DNA from: Gracilaria domingensis
Taxonomy: Eukaryota; Rhodophyta; Florideophyceae; Gracilariales; Gracilariaceae
Direction: 5' to 3'
NCBI GenBank assembly: GCA_022539475.1
Contig: VCMS01000055.1
Location: 62,001-126,000, forward strand
DNA: 64,000 nucleotides
Shown: one piece after another, positions 1 through 8,924 of the stretch
How positions within the stretch are numbered: position 1 is the first letter of the stretch
How the letters are laid out: every line of letters starts with the position of its first letter
The notes under the pieces: generated by a model
What the model saw: only the letters and a program-made list of their open reading frames with translations
What the model was told of the DNA's origin: nothing
Database searches by the model: none
Program-made: the position numbers and the translations under genes

Positions 1-1
1 A

Positions 2-433
2 GCCAAAGGCGCAGAAGCCCGCCGAACCGTCGACCTCGAGAATCAACTGCGCCCGCACACTCTGTTTTCTGACAAACCTCCGCGACGAGTTCAAACCGAC
101 CCCCGACTTGCTCCTCATCCCAACGCGCCATATCCACCAGATGCTCGAATTCCAACGTATCCACCGCCTCCTTATACCTATCCGCCACAGCTTCATATGC
201 CAAATTGGTCGGGTGCAGTTCCCCAGCAATATGCTCAGGGCTCACAGCTGAATCATTATCCGCCCTCAAATGTTGTTGCACCAGCGCAAATCGGATGGTC
301 TCAAAATCGACAGTTTAGGGGTGCGAACCAAAACAACAGATCTGCTGCATATCCTCAGCAAGCGACGCCCATGGGCCGAATGCCCAGACCTGTTCCCGAC
401 GAAGCTGCTCCCCAATATGGGCGAGGAAGATGA
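2..433 (+). CDS. 3' end of an unknown Pro/Gln/Tyr-rich protein (partial)
   Basis: An open frame enters from the left edge of the window and ends at a stop at 431-433, giving at least 143 residues of a C-terminus. It is rich in Pro, Gln, Tyr and Asn, has no predicted fold, and ends in a Gly-Arg tail (QYGRGR). The first in-frame ATG is at 197, but the frame is open to base 2 with the same Pro-rich character, so the true start almost certainly lies outside the window. Such tails are common in RNA-binding and transcription proteins. No domain is visible and I assign no function. It converges on NOG2, 354 bp away. Confidence 0.6.
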   Translation, partial: AKGAEARRTVDLENQLRPHTLFSDKPPRRVQTDPRLAPHPNAPYPPDARIPTYPPPPYTYPPQLHMPNWSGAVPQQYAQGSQLNHYPPSNVVAPAQIGWSQNRQFRGANQNNRSAAYPQQATPMGRMPRPVPDEAAPQYGRGR

Positions 434-787
434 AATGCAAACAACATATGCGTCCCTCCCACATAAATCTGCGTTCATCAATCACAGCGACCCACCCCGC
501 TCTCCTTATCGCTGACCAAGGCAACTCCCCGCACGCTGCGTTGTTGCAAAAAATGGACATTGTGGATCTGATAATTCTTGGTGGTACTGTACCGTCGGTA
601 CACCTAACTGGACAGACGTTCTCTAGGGAAGAAACATCCCCATGTATCATGGCGGACACCCCACCGGGGTAGCCTTCTGTCGGGAGTGCTCGTTTCCTCC
701 AATATGCTGATTGAAATAGTGGGCACGTGAGAATGAGGAGACGCAGAACAGATATCCTAAGTTTACGTTGGTTTCAAAAGCTTTCAG
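434..787. other. convergent 3' intergenic region
   Basis: This lies between the stops of two convergent genes and must hold both 3' UTRs. Only short overlapping frames are open. I see no RNA gene or repeat. Confidence 0.5.
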
Positions 788-2485
788 CTAGTCCTCTTCA
801 GCTACACGCTTCGAAACCTTCAGTTTCTTAATGTCCTCATGCTCGACAGTAACAGCACCAACAGCCTGTTCGGGAGTTTCAGCAGAAGCATCGCTCGACT
901 GTTTGTCTTTTGACTCCTTTTGCTCGTTAACTTCGTCACTGTTTGTCTTCGCTTCACATGTGTCCTCGGCTTCCTCTTCATTCTCTTCGTCGTTTTCTTC
1001 ATTTGGAGGCGGCATAAACCACGGAAGCTTCCCTCTCTGAAAGTCACTGAGCATCATTCTACCTGCTGTATTTACATCCGGCTCACCGCCTTTCAGAAGC
1101 TTTCCAGTTTTGCGAGCAAGCTTCTCCAATAAATCATCCGGACGTTCCCAGGACTCAATACCGTATGTCCGCTGAATATATTTTTCCTTCACACGCTCCA
1201 AAAGAGCGGGAATGTACTCTGCAGCCATACCACGAAGGGATTCGATCCTCACGACGCCTTTCAGAACTGCTTCTGATTGAGAATTTCTGGTAGAGTCGTG
1301 CACCACACCGGGGCAATCAATAAGAAAAATAGAACGGAACATGGTGACATACTGCCACACCTTGGTCTCACCAGGAATGGGAGCGACCTTAGATACCTTT
1401 TTCCCTCGTAGCGTGTTAATGACACTTGACTTTCCAACATTCGGATATCCCACCAAGCCGCATGAAATTGACTTCTTCTCCGGGTGAAGGGCTTTAAACT
1501 GTCTCAAAAGATTGATAAGCGAACCCTTGCCGAACGGGTTGGTGATACTTGAGTGAAATACCAGCGTCGGATACTCTGTGCTCAATATCTTGAGCCATGC
1601 TGATGAAACCCAAGTAGGTACAAGGTCAGCCTTGTTGAGCAGCAAAATCATATGTTTGTGGGAACACTGGCGTTTGAGGAACTTTTCCAGATACGTGCAA
1701 CGCGTACCCATTGGATCACGCGCATCGAGAACTTGAATGACCACGTCACTGGAATCAACGACCTTATGCAATTCGGCCCATATTCGTTTGCTCTGCCCCT
1801 TGTTAAACACGCGTTCTCGGTGTGCGTTCTTCAAGTCATCGAAACGAAGCCCCGTCTTCGCATCCGGGTCCGGCGGCGCTTCCGCGGCAGCCTTGTTGGC
1901 CAGCTCTTCCGCATACTGCTCCTTTCTTTCTATGTTATCCTCGTATTCCTTGTTACTTTGCTCAGCGTTCTTTAGCAATTGCTCGTAGGAAGATGCAGCT
2001 AATTTGGGGCGTTTTCTTTTTCTCTTCTTTGAAAATGTTTGATCGAACGGCTCGTTGACTAAAAGACCCATTTGCGAGCCCGCCAAAGCACGACCGTCCC
2101 CCTGCGTCTCAGACACAAGCGTCATAGGCAGCTTATTCTGCTTGAGCAGCACTGAAAACGGGTCAGCCTGGGCCTTTGCCATCGCATCTCTGAATCTTGT
2201 CAAATCCTTCTGTTGCACAACGCGGGTATTTCCAAACCACTTTCTGTTCGGGGCAACTCGACCTGCGCCCATCTCCGGCGTGGTACTAGTCAAATCTCCG
2301 GCGTCTTTGATTATCTTTCCGCTGCGATCACGTTTATAGGCCTTTGTCTTGTACATCTGAATTCTTTTCACGGTGGCCTTATCTCTCCCGTGACCGATTT
2401 TGTGATTGCCGCGATTGACGTCCATGGAGTGCCGTGGCTTGGTGCCGCCCACGCCGGCGGCTAACTTCGGTTTCACTTTCGGCAT
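788..2485 (-). CDS. NOG2: nucleolar GTP-binding protein 2 (NOG2/NUG2/GNL2), 565 aa
   Basis: A circularly permuted GTPase of the YlqF/RbgA class that acts in late nucleolar and nuclear maturation of the 60S ribosomal subunit. The motifs come in permuted order: DARDP (255-259), G4 NKAD (284-287), G1 GYPNVGKSS (346-354), G2 PGET (371-374), G3 DCPG (390-393). The N-terminal 200 residues match the NGP1NT region, including the basic stretch KKRKRKRPK near 153-161. The C-terminus is acidic and Glu-rich. Length is close to the family norm (about 540-730). The ATG at 2485 gives the conserved basic N-terminus beginning MPKVKPK. It is divergent from the small gene at 3018, and the 532-bp gap carries two CCAAT boxes. 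No intron is needed. Confidence 0.95.
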   Translation of the reverse strand: MPKVKPKLAAGVGGTKPRHSMDVNRGNHKIGHGRDKATVKRIQMYKTKAYKRDRSGKIIKDAGDLTSTTPEMGAGRVAPNRKWFGNTRVVQQKDLTRFRDAMAKAQADPFSVLLKQNKLPMTLVSETQGDGRALAGSQMGLLVNEPFDQTFSKKRKRKRPKLAASSYEQLLKNAEQSNKEYEDNIERKEQYAEELANKAAAEAPPDPDAKTGLRFDDLKNAHRERVFNKGQSKRIWAELHKVVDSSDVVIQVLDARDPMGTRCTYLEKFLKRQCSHKHMILLLNKADLVPTWVSSAWLKILSTEYPTLVFHSSITNPFGKGSLINLLRQFKALHPEKKSISCGLVGYPNVGKSSVINTLRGKKVSKVAPIPGETKVWQYVTMFRSIFLIDCPGVVHDSTRNSQSEAVLKGVVRIESLRGMAAEYIPALLERVKEKYIQRTYGIESWERPDDLLEKLARKTGKLLKGGEPDVNTAGRMMLSDFQRGKLPWFMPPPNEENDEENEEEAEDTCEAKTNSDEVNEQKESKDKQSSDASAETPEQAVGAVTVEHEDIKKLKVSKRVAEED

Positions 2486-3017
2486 GATGAGTTTTCACAG
2501 CAAGAAAGAACGCAGTACGCTGAAACGGCGATGAGGGATCGACTAGACCACGCTGAAGAAGGCGGCGAGGGGCTGTGTCTCCATTGAGCGCAAGGGTGAA
2601 CAAGGGCCGTTGCGGCGCACGGCGGTGGCGGCACACCGCACGCTGTGCGCGGAACACTGTAAGGTCGCTCTCGATTCACGGCTTACACACAATAAATCAA
2701 CGGAAGCTGTGCCGTCATAGGTTCAGCTGCGCGGCACATATACGAGGTGAGCGCACGCTATTGGATGTGATGTTTGCAGTGTGCGCAGCGATTGGTCAGG
2801 GAAGGGTGCGTGTTGTATGCAGCACGTAAGCGCAGTGACAGCCAGCGAGTAACTCACCGAACTGCGAACAACCGGTTTTGAGACTCCACTTCATGCTGTC
2901 TTGGTACGCAACAAGGTGGTCGCTGAGTTTCAACAAAAGCTCGTCGCCGTTCGCTGAAGCGCTAGTCACAGAGAATATTCCTCCGCTCTCATCGTTATCG
3001 ATTTCTCGCTGCTACAT
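2486..3017. promoter_or_regulatory. divergent promoter region with CCAAT boxes
   Basis: This lies between the starts of NOG2 (minus) and the small gene at 3018 (plus). Two inverted CCAAT boxes (ATTGG) are at 2760-2764 and 2791-2795. No convincing TATA box and no gene is seen. Confidence 0.45.
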
Positions 3018-3245
3018 ATGGCTCCAAACGCTGCTGCGATTGCCGGCGTCTCTGTCACGGCTGTGGTGGCTGCCGTGTCCGTCGTTCATCGTCGTCGCCC
3101 GAAGAAGAAGAATATCACCATCAAGCGTGTGAACCTTTCGCAAGCTCCTGACCGTCCGGCTCCGTCAATCCCCGCCGCTCGACGGAGCGCCAGTCAAGAG
3201 ACGCCCTTCGTCACGGGAAACATGATGCTTGCAATCAACCTCTGA
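3018..3245 (+). CDS. small single-pass membrane protein, 75 aa, hypothetical
   Basis: The ATG at 3018 starts a 75-residue frame. It has one hydrophobic segment of Ala, Val and Ile (residues 4-23), then the strongly basic HRRRPKKKN (25-33), then a Pro/Ser/Arg-rich tail. This predicts an N-out, C-in anchor, or a signal anchor with a basic stop-transfer flank. I do not recognise a family. It lies between the CCAAT-containing divergent region and the 3' end of seipin (stop at 3364, minus). It could be a first exon of something longer, since introns in this genome sit near 5' ends, but I see no clear donor. Confidence 0.45.
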   Translation: MAPNAAAIAGVSVTAVVAAVSVVHRRRPKKKNITIKRVNLSQAPDRPAPSIPAARRSASQETPFVTGNMMLAINL

Positions 3246-3363
3246 TATGCGCTCGCGTTTTCTTCGCGCTTTAATATTGTTTTCCTCACCGTGTAATCTG
3301 TCACCTTCTGTGTCTGGCGCTGGTTTGGGGCGGCTGGTTGTGGTGGTTCAAGTGCGCTTGTGC

Positions 3364-4287
3364 TTACTGTATACCGGTTTGCGCTTGGATGCTGCTTGTT
3401 GGGCGTCGTGGTTGTAGTGATAGTGCTGTTGTACCCATTCGTAGAGTGTTGAATCTTTCTCGAGTCATGTCTGTTGTTGCACTTGTTTGTGATCTGATCG
3501 CACTCATTGAAACTTCACTGCCAGTTACATTTTCCACATGAACGTTGTTTTCCAAACGCTTGCTTCCCCCAAATCCAGTCAGCATGCGCGAGAGCGTTGT
3601 GTACGTCAACAGTATGATAGAAAAGCAGCAAAATGCGCAGACTAGAAGCGCCGCAGACAAGCCGATCGTACCCAATGCGATCAAAGGTAGGTGCGATCCG
3701 AAAGTGGCAATGAACGACCTTCTTCTCACGGAAATTATGACACTCGCGCTCGAGACATGCAACGGTGCGCTAAGGACGATGTTCATCCTATGCAGCCAAG
3801 CTGATGAGTGGCTTGGCGTGTATTGTAATATAGCTACCTTCATGCTTTGATATTCATTCATAAAACCTAACAGAATTGGAATCCAAAGCACAATCGCTCG
3901 TAACGATCGCATTGTAGAGGAACGAAATTGTATCGCAGCGTTTGTTCTCGTGTGCGCCACACAGGAATGATCCGTGGAGTAGAGTGCTGTGGAAATTGTG
4001 AACACCGGATGATTTAAATTTGTTGCAGACTCTGGCAGAGTGAGATGCAGGTAAGCTTCTATGAATGACGCTGATCGTAACGGAGCGTCCTGTAACGAGA
4101 CGTTCGTTTCAAGCGTCGCCGCGGTTGTAGCGTAGAACGCCGTACTGAAGGTTTGGTACGGACGAGTTTGAGTGACGTGGGTTACGAGTGAGAAGCAGAG
4201 CGAGGCTATGAATGAGAATGATGTGATGAGAATGAGCACGATGGGAATCGCCATGATCCCAAGTTTGGACGGTAGAGTGCGAGCCAT
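3364..4287 (-). CDS. seipin-like ER lipid-droplet protein, 307 aa
   Basis: Seipin (BSCL2/Sei1 family) is an ER protein that organises lipid-droplet formation at ER-droplet contacts. The architecture fits: a short cytosolic N-terminus, one membrane segment (about 10-33), a lumenal domain, a second membrane segment (about 204-230) and a Ser/Thr-rich cytosolic tail. The lumenal domain has the family signature of a beta strand ending LTLPES followed by N..N and a PVF strand, then a conserved FRSSTMRSLR, then LLGFMNEYQSMKV, which corresponds to the FGF.EQ.Q..V region of animal and plant seipins. The match is by pattern memory, not alignment. Length is within the family range. The ATG at 4287 puts the first membrane segment correctly. 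Confidence 0.8.
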   Translation of the reverse strand: MARTLPSKLGIMAIPIVLILITSFSFIASLCFSLVTHVTQTRPYQTFSTAFYATTAATLETNVSLQDAPLRSASFIEAYLHLTLPESATNLNHPVFTISTALYSTDHSCVAHTRTNAAIQFRSSTMRSLRAIVLWIPILLGFMNEYQSMKVAILQYTPSHSSAWLHRMNIVLSAPLHVSSASVIISVRRRSFIATFGSHLPLIALGTIGLSAALLVCAFCCFSIILLTYTTLSRMLTGFGGSKRLENNVHVENVTGSEVSMSAIRSQTSATTDMTRERFNTLRMGTTALSLQPRRPTSSIQAQTGIQ

Positions 4288-4611
4288 GGCTTCCCTTTCC
4301 TAAACATGTCTGGAGACGTTTCTCAATCGCATAGTGGGAGGTAAGGTGCGAAGAGCGACGCCTTGCGAAGTGCCAGCTTCATGGCGCTCAAAACAAGTGC
4401 ACACTCCACGACAACATTGCTGTATACTGTTTTGTCACTCAGGTCCTGCGTGGATATCTGATATTGTGGACTGGGGACATGGGAAATAACTACTCGTGGT
4501 CAGCTAAATTTTATTCACAAGAATGATTTCGAACAGAACTCGTCCCAATAACAAAGACAGTCCCGAAATAACAGTAGCAAACCAAGACAGTGGGGCCCCC
4601 GCAACCTTTCT
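4288..4611. other. seipin 5' flank / recombinase 3' flank
   Basis: 324 bp between two minus-strand genes. It must contain the seipin promoter and the 3' end of the recombinase transcript. No repeat matching the palindrome on the other side of the recombinase (6656-6782) is seen here. Confidence 0.4.
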
Positions 4612-6474
4612 TCACGAACCCTCTCCACATCCAGGTCCAATCTTACCGGCACCAACGCCAAAGTTAACATTGATTGTCACATTTCCATTCAGCGAACCTT
4701 GATTTTGCAAGAATGTAGGCAACCGCAATGCCGCGTTGTTAATTCCAGCAACTCCAGAACTTCCGATGCTGTTTCCAGTAGCCACAAGCAACTCAGAATT
4801 CTCTTTCTCAGATACACATCGATCTTCACACTGTCCGTTCCCTTCCCCGCATGAACTGTTAACCAAAGAAACGGTGCGCTTTGCCTTTGACTCCTCAAAT
4901 CCACCAAGTATTCCTTGTTGCTGACGCTTGCCGAGTGAACCGCGCAAATTTGTATAGGAAGCAAAGGACCTCATATCGCGATGTCCAGAACGCTTAGCTA
5001 CACTAGCATCGTCCATACCTGCACCAAAAAGTTGCGTGATGACAGTCGCTCGCAATCCATGCAGAGTCATTGCCCGTTTCGATCCAGCACCAGTGATATT
5101 GTTTGCCTCACACGCATCAGAAACATACCGCACTAGTGTTTCGGCACTTATATTTTGCGCCTTGAAGAACGTCTGTGGCAACGATCCCCTGTGATTGACG
5201 GCACAAAAGAACTTCTCTTCTGCCGTTCGAAACCGCGAGACAATAGAGAGATATTCATCAAGATCCTCAAAAACATTCAGAGTCCCCTCCAGCTGAACGC
5301 GATTCCATATAAAAATTTCCTTCGGCTTTGTGTTTATCCACTTCAGACCACCAGATTGCGTTTTAGAGGCCCCATTGGCACTTCCAATACGCCCAACAAT
5401 ACGAAAGACCGTCTCATTTCCCTCCAGTACCTTAACCACATCCTTCAACCGGAGTTCCCCCAGCTCTGATTTTCGAAATGCGGTCATCAAGGCAATGTCA
5501 AATATAATCCTTGTAAGAAAGCCCCGAGGATGCGCTTTTGACAGGAAAGAAGATTTGTAAAGATCTCTGATGTTCTGCTCCGACAGGGTGTTATGGCTTT
5601 TTCGGCAAGCACCTTGCGCCTGTTGGCGCCGTATCTTGTTATCCAGCACAGTCATGAGTCCTCGTTCAGGATCGGAGAACACCCGCCCAGAAAACAAATT
5701 TAACTCGTATCCCCAGTGGTGTTTGAAAGCCCGTTGCAATCCTGCGATGTAGGTTTTAAGGGTGGATGGACTGAGATCTTGGTTGTCAGCCTTTCGCTTG
5801 CGTGTCGCGATGAATTCAACAATAACTGCGTTGACTCGTTTCAGTTGGCGATCGGTCCACATAGAAGTATCTTGCGGGAGACTCAGTCCATTTTCAGTTC
5901 TGAACAAGTAGATAGATGTAAGACCAACTGCCTGTTCTCTTAAACTCCGACGACGCCAAGCCGCCGTCCTTTTGTCTTTCAGTTCAGCGATCAGCTCAGG
6001 GCGAAGAAGATTAAAATCTTCTACAACAAATTCGGCAAAAGCGTGAAGCGCGGTTTGAGTCGACTTCGCTGTGTTGCTAGGAGTATGCCTAAACATTAGA
6101 CTCCTTGCTTCTGCAGATACAGATGGCTCTGCATGGGATTCGGAGCCATTTGCTTGTACTTGTAAAGCAGTCCCATTTGTTTGGAGTCCGAATATGTCGC
6201 TGTTGATTCGTTCTTCGGTTCCAGTTGCAGCAGTCACGGCGGGGCTACTGTGATCGGGAGTGATGTCATTTGGGTGCGAACGCGTTCTTGGGGCAATTTC
6301 TGCGTGTGATATAATATGAAACGAGTTGCTGATTTCTGAGGACGATACATGGCTGTCGTTCGTGTTATCAATGATGGCGTTCATTTGGCTCGTCGGCGGT
6401 AAAGAGTGTTGCCCCCCGTGAGGGAAGTCGGCTGAATCATCGAACGATTCTGCCCACGAAGGTGCAATGTTCAT
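4612..6474 (-). CDS. Crypton-like tyrosine recombinase, 620 aa
   Basis: A tyrosine site-specific recombinase. The N-terminus (about 1-120) is Ser/Thr-rich and disordered. A helical core-binding domain (about 135-260) precedes the catalytic domain (about 290-510). All catalytic positions appear present: the first Arg in TAFRKSELGELR, a candidate Lys in GASKTQSGG, the HxxR box in LHGLRATVI, the second His in KRSGHRDMRSF and the nucleophile Tyr in SYTN. The block from HGLRATVITQLF through RSGHRDM resembles the DUF3504/Crypton recombinases behind animal KCTD1, QRICH1 and ZMYM proteins. No reverse transcriptase or RNase H lies nearby, so a DIRS or Ngaro element is not supported. The single uninterrupted frame means either a recent Crypton or a domesticated host gene. 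No intron. Confidence 0.75.
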   Translation of the reverse strand: MNIAPSWAESFDDSADFPHGGQHSLPPTSQMNAIIDNTNDSHVSSSEISNSFHIISHAEIAPRTRSHPNDITPDHSSPAVTAATGTEERINSDIFGLQTNGTALQVQANGSESHAEPSVSAEARSLMFRHTPSNTAKSTQTALHAFAEFVVEDFNLLRPELIAELKDKRTAAWRRRSLREQAVGLTSIYLFRTENGLSLPQDTSMWTDRQLKRVNAVIVEFIATRKRKADNQDLSPSTLKTYIAGLQRAFKHHWGYELNLFSGRVFSDPERGLMTVLDNKIRRQQAQGACRKSHNTLSEQNIRDLYKSSFLSKAHPRGFLTRIIFDIALMTAFRKSELGELRLKDVVKVLEGNETVFRIVGRIGSANGASKTQSGGLKWINTKPKEIFIWNRVQLEGTLNVFEDLDEYLSIVSRFRTAEEKFFCAVNHRGSLPQTFFKAQNISAETLVRYVSDACEANNITGAGSKRAMTLHGLRATVITQLFGAGMDDASVAKRSGHRDMRSFASYTNLRGSLGKRQQQGILGGFEESKAKRTVSLVNSSCGEGNGQCEDRCVSEKENSELLVATGNSIGSSGVAGINNAALRLPTFLQNQGSLNGNVTINVNFGVGAGKIGPGCGEGS

Positions 6475-6655
6475 GTTGCATTTGCCGTAGCGAAATCGAG
6501 AACATTGTGGTGCGCGTTAGAATGCTTGAGAAAATTGTTTTACCTTAACGATGCAGCTGTTACTACGTTTAGGTCATGCGCACCTGTCTCCTGGAAAGAG
6601 ACAGAAGTCGGAGGACGCGATCGACAAGAGCACCCACAGGACCTAAGTGACAAGC

Positions 6656-6782
6656 GAGTTATCATCCGGGAGCTCGCGAGGAAAATCACGCACCTCGGCT
6701 CGCTATATTGGGCCTCGCTGCGCTCGGACCCAATATTGCGGCCTCGGTCCGCAATTTTCTCGCTCGCCCCGGTTGATAACTC
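6656..6782. repeat. 127-bp imperfect palindrome next to the recombinase
   Basis: The outer arms of about 30 bp pair imperfectly: the left begins GAGTTATCATCCGGG and the right ends CCCCGGTTGATAACTC. Nested inside are ATATTGGG/CCCAATAT (8 bp, perfect) and TGCGG/CCGCA. The element can fold into a cruciform with several hairpins. It starts about 180 bp upstream of the recombinase start codon. It may be a MITE-like insertion, a recombination site or a structured promoter element. I see no target-site duplication by eye. Confidence 0.6.
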
Positions 6783-6905
6783 TTACGTATTATCCTATCC
6801 ATCTACTACAGAGGGCTAGCCTTCTAGCCCCTCTTTTGGTACACGTATTGCAGTTGCTGTAAATTTCTCGCAAAACGCTTTATGCAGAGAATAGATGCAA
6901 AGCAT

Positions 6906-7390
6906 GCGGCACTGGTGCTGACTTGGGCCGAATTGAAGAGGACTGATGCATGGTCATGCTGAGCTTCAAAGCACCGATGCATGGGGCCTGACGGCTTCTG
7001 CAAAGACCATATCGAATATGCGGCACTGGTGCTGACGTGGGCCGAACGGCACAGCACTGATGCATCATCTCGCTGACTTTCGAAGCACCGATGCATGGGG
7101 CAACGGCTTCTGCAGCGAACGCATCCAGAGCAAGCAGCACTGGTGCTGATGTGAGCCGAGTGGGAAGGCGCTAATGCACAGGGGCTTGGCTGCCCCCTGG
7201 AGAGAACGGTTCAAGAGAAGCGGCACTGGTGCTGACGTGGAGCAAATGGAGCTCACTGATGCAACGGTGTGGTGGCTCTCCAAGCACCGATGCATGGGGC
7301 CTGACGGCGCTTACATAGAGCGGTATCAAGAACAAGCGGCACTGGTGCTCGAGTGGGCCGAACGACAAAGCACTGATGCATCGGGGCACC
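6906..7390. repeat. minisatellite, about 114-bp unit, five copies
   Basis: Five diverged units begin with GCGGCACTGGTGCTGA or a close variant at about 6906, 7020, 7134, 7220 and 7336. Spacings are 114, 114, 86 and 116 bp, so the third copy is internally shortened. Most units also carry two sub-motifs around the palindromic ATGCAT (CACTGATGCAT and GCACCGATGCAT). The array ends where the very GC-rich block begins. Confidence 0.85.
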
Positions 7391-7996
7391 GACGCCATGG
7401 TGGCCGAACGCGGGTGCCCGTGGCACCATCGGGCGGAACGCGCGTGAATCGGCGGGTTTGGGCTGCGCCGTGAGCCGTGAGCCGTGAAAGCGCAGTGACC
7501 GGCGCGCGCCAATTGCGCAGCAACGAACTTGGCCCCCTAGCAATACCTTCACAACGTAGATATCCAATGTGTCGAGAATTGAAACCAACCGCCGAGATTC
7601 ACACGCGAAGGCTGTGCGAACCCTTGAGCAACGCCGGCGGCCGGCAATTCAGCGGCGCCCGAATGCACGGTGCATGAGATGCGATCACGTGATACCACGC
7701 GGTGCGCAGCTGCTGAAACGGACATCTGTCCGAATACGGCGAGCGTATCAGGGACACATACCCCGCCACCGCACATGGCCAAGATACGACCGAATCTTTC
7801 GTGCGCCGCACAGTGCGCGACGCGTATGCCATCTCCCGTGACACGCCCAAACTCTGCACGCCTTCCCCGCCTATATATCCAAGCGCACCGCGCCACCGCC
7901 CGCCTCCCCGACATGATGCGCGCCGCGTGCACCTCACGCCGCAACCGCCTCACAGCGCCCCCGAAACCCTCACCACGCGCTCACGCCCCTTGACCC
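7391..7996 (+). promoter_or_regulatory. bZIP gene promoter region
   Basis: 606 bp without a supported gene, upstream of the bZIP start at 7997. A TATA-like CTATATATCC lies at 7871-7880, about 120 bp before the ATG, in a GC-rich setting. Several frames are open only because the DNA is GC-rich. Confidence 0.45.
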
Positions 7997-8806
7997 ATGG
8001 CGGATCTTCATGTCGACCGTGCGACGCCGCAGCCGCTGCCGCACTCGCCCTGCCCGTCAGACCCTCTGTCTGTGTTGAGGGCCGCCTCGGAAGCCGTGTC
8101 GCGGCAGCAGCAACCGCCAACGCTCGCCCCACTGTCGTCCGCGCGCGTGCCGAACGCCGCCTCTGTCACGTTGCCGCCGCTGCGCGCCCCATCGCCACCG
8201 CCGCACAAACCGTCGAATGATCTCTCCGCGCTGCTCAACCCGGAGGCGCCCACCGAACAGATGCTACCCCCGCCGGGCTTCGTCATCGGCAAGGACGGGA
8301 AACTGAGGAAGAAGCGCGGCAGAAAACCCACACCTGGTCTCAGTGATGAGCAGCGGCGTCAGGCCAGATTACTCAAGAACCGCCGCACGGCTGAGACGTC
8401 GCGCAGAAGGAAGATTGCGTTGATGAAGCGACTGGCGATCGAGAGGGATGATGCGCAGCGCACGGCGCTCAAGATGGGCACTTTGATTCACATATTGCAC
8501 GAAAGACTGGCGGCTGAGATGAAAGTGTCGGTCAACAAGATGCTGGAAAGGGAACCATGGTTCAAGGCACCCGAATGGCCGAAGCCGCTTGCAGAGCAAG
8601 ACCAACGCGCGTCGTGCTCCGCGGCGGGCGCTCAAGGCCGCGTTTCGCCGGAGCAGTCGGATGTTTCTCGAGCACCAAGCGTGGCTGAATCCGAGGAGGA
8701 AGGCAGTGCGTGCAACGCGGCCACTACAACGGCATCCAGTACAAGCACACGCACCATTGGTGAGAGCAAAAAGTGTGCGGCTGCGGAACGCACCATGGAA
8801 AGCTGA
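7997..8806 (+). CDS. bZIP transcription factor, 269 aa
   Basis: A nuclear DNA-binding protein. The basic region lies at about 119-142 and contains the bZIP signature N-x7-R (N128, R136) in LLKNRRTAETSRRRK. It is followed by a helical zipper stretch with Leu/Met/Ile heptad positions (about 142-172) that is shorter and less regular than in plant G-box factors. A preceding basic patch KLRKKRGRKP (102-111) can serve as a nuclear signal. The first 95 residues are Pro/Ala-rich and the last 80 are Ser/Ala-rich with an acidic EEEG patch. The ATG at 7997 is the first in frame and follows a TATA-like box by about 120 bp. Targets cannot be inferred. Confidence 0.85.
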   Translation: MADLHVDRATPQPLPHSPCPSDPLSVLRAASEAVSRQQQPPTLAPLSSARVPNAASVTLPPLRAPSPPPHKPSNDLSALLNPEAPTEQMLPPPGFVIGKDGKLRKKRGRKPTPGLSDEQRRQARLLKNRRTAETSRRRKIALMKRLAIERDDAQRTALKMGTLIHILHERLAAEMKVSVNKMLEREPWFKAPEWPKPLAEQDQRASCSAAGAQGRVSPEQSDVSRAPSVAESEEEGSACNAATTTASSTSTRTIGESKKCAAAERTMES

Positions 8807-8856
8807 GAGGTACAGTACCATCGAGTACAATCGTATCAAGAGCAAAACATGTACAG

Positions 8857-8879
8857 ATATATATATATATATATATATA
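8857..8879. repeat. (AT)n microsatellite
   Basis: An uninterrupted AT dinucleotide run of 23 bp in the short gap between the convergent bZIP and DUF6737-like genes. It is striking within a GC-rich block. Confidence 0.9.
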
Positions 8880-8924
8880 ACAGCGGTAAACAGAAACCAT
8901 CACCTGCGCTGCTCCTCTATGCGG

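Noticed and set aside
4612-6474. DIRS/Ngaro-type retroelement
   Set aside because: Only a tyrosine recombinase is present. No reverse transcriptase, RNase H or split repeats are seen within several kb.
6880-7588. Protein-coding repeats in the minisatellite
   Set aside because: The minus-strand pattern switches frame at the shortened copy and has no consistent start; kept only as a finding about the repeat.
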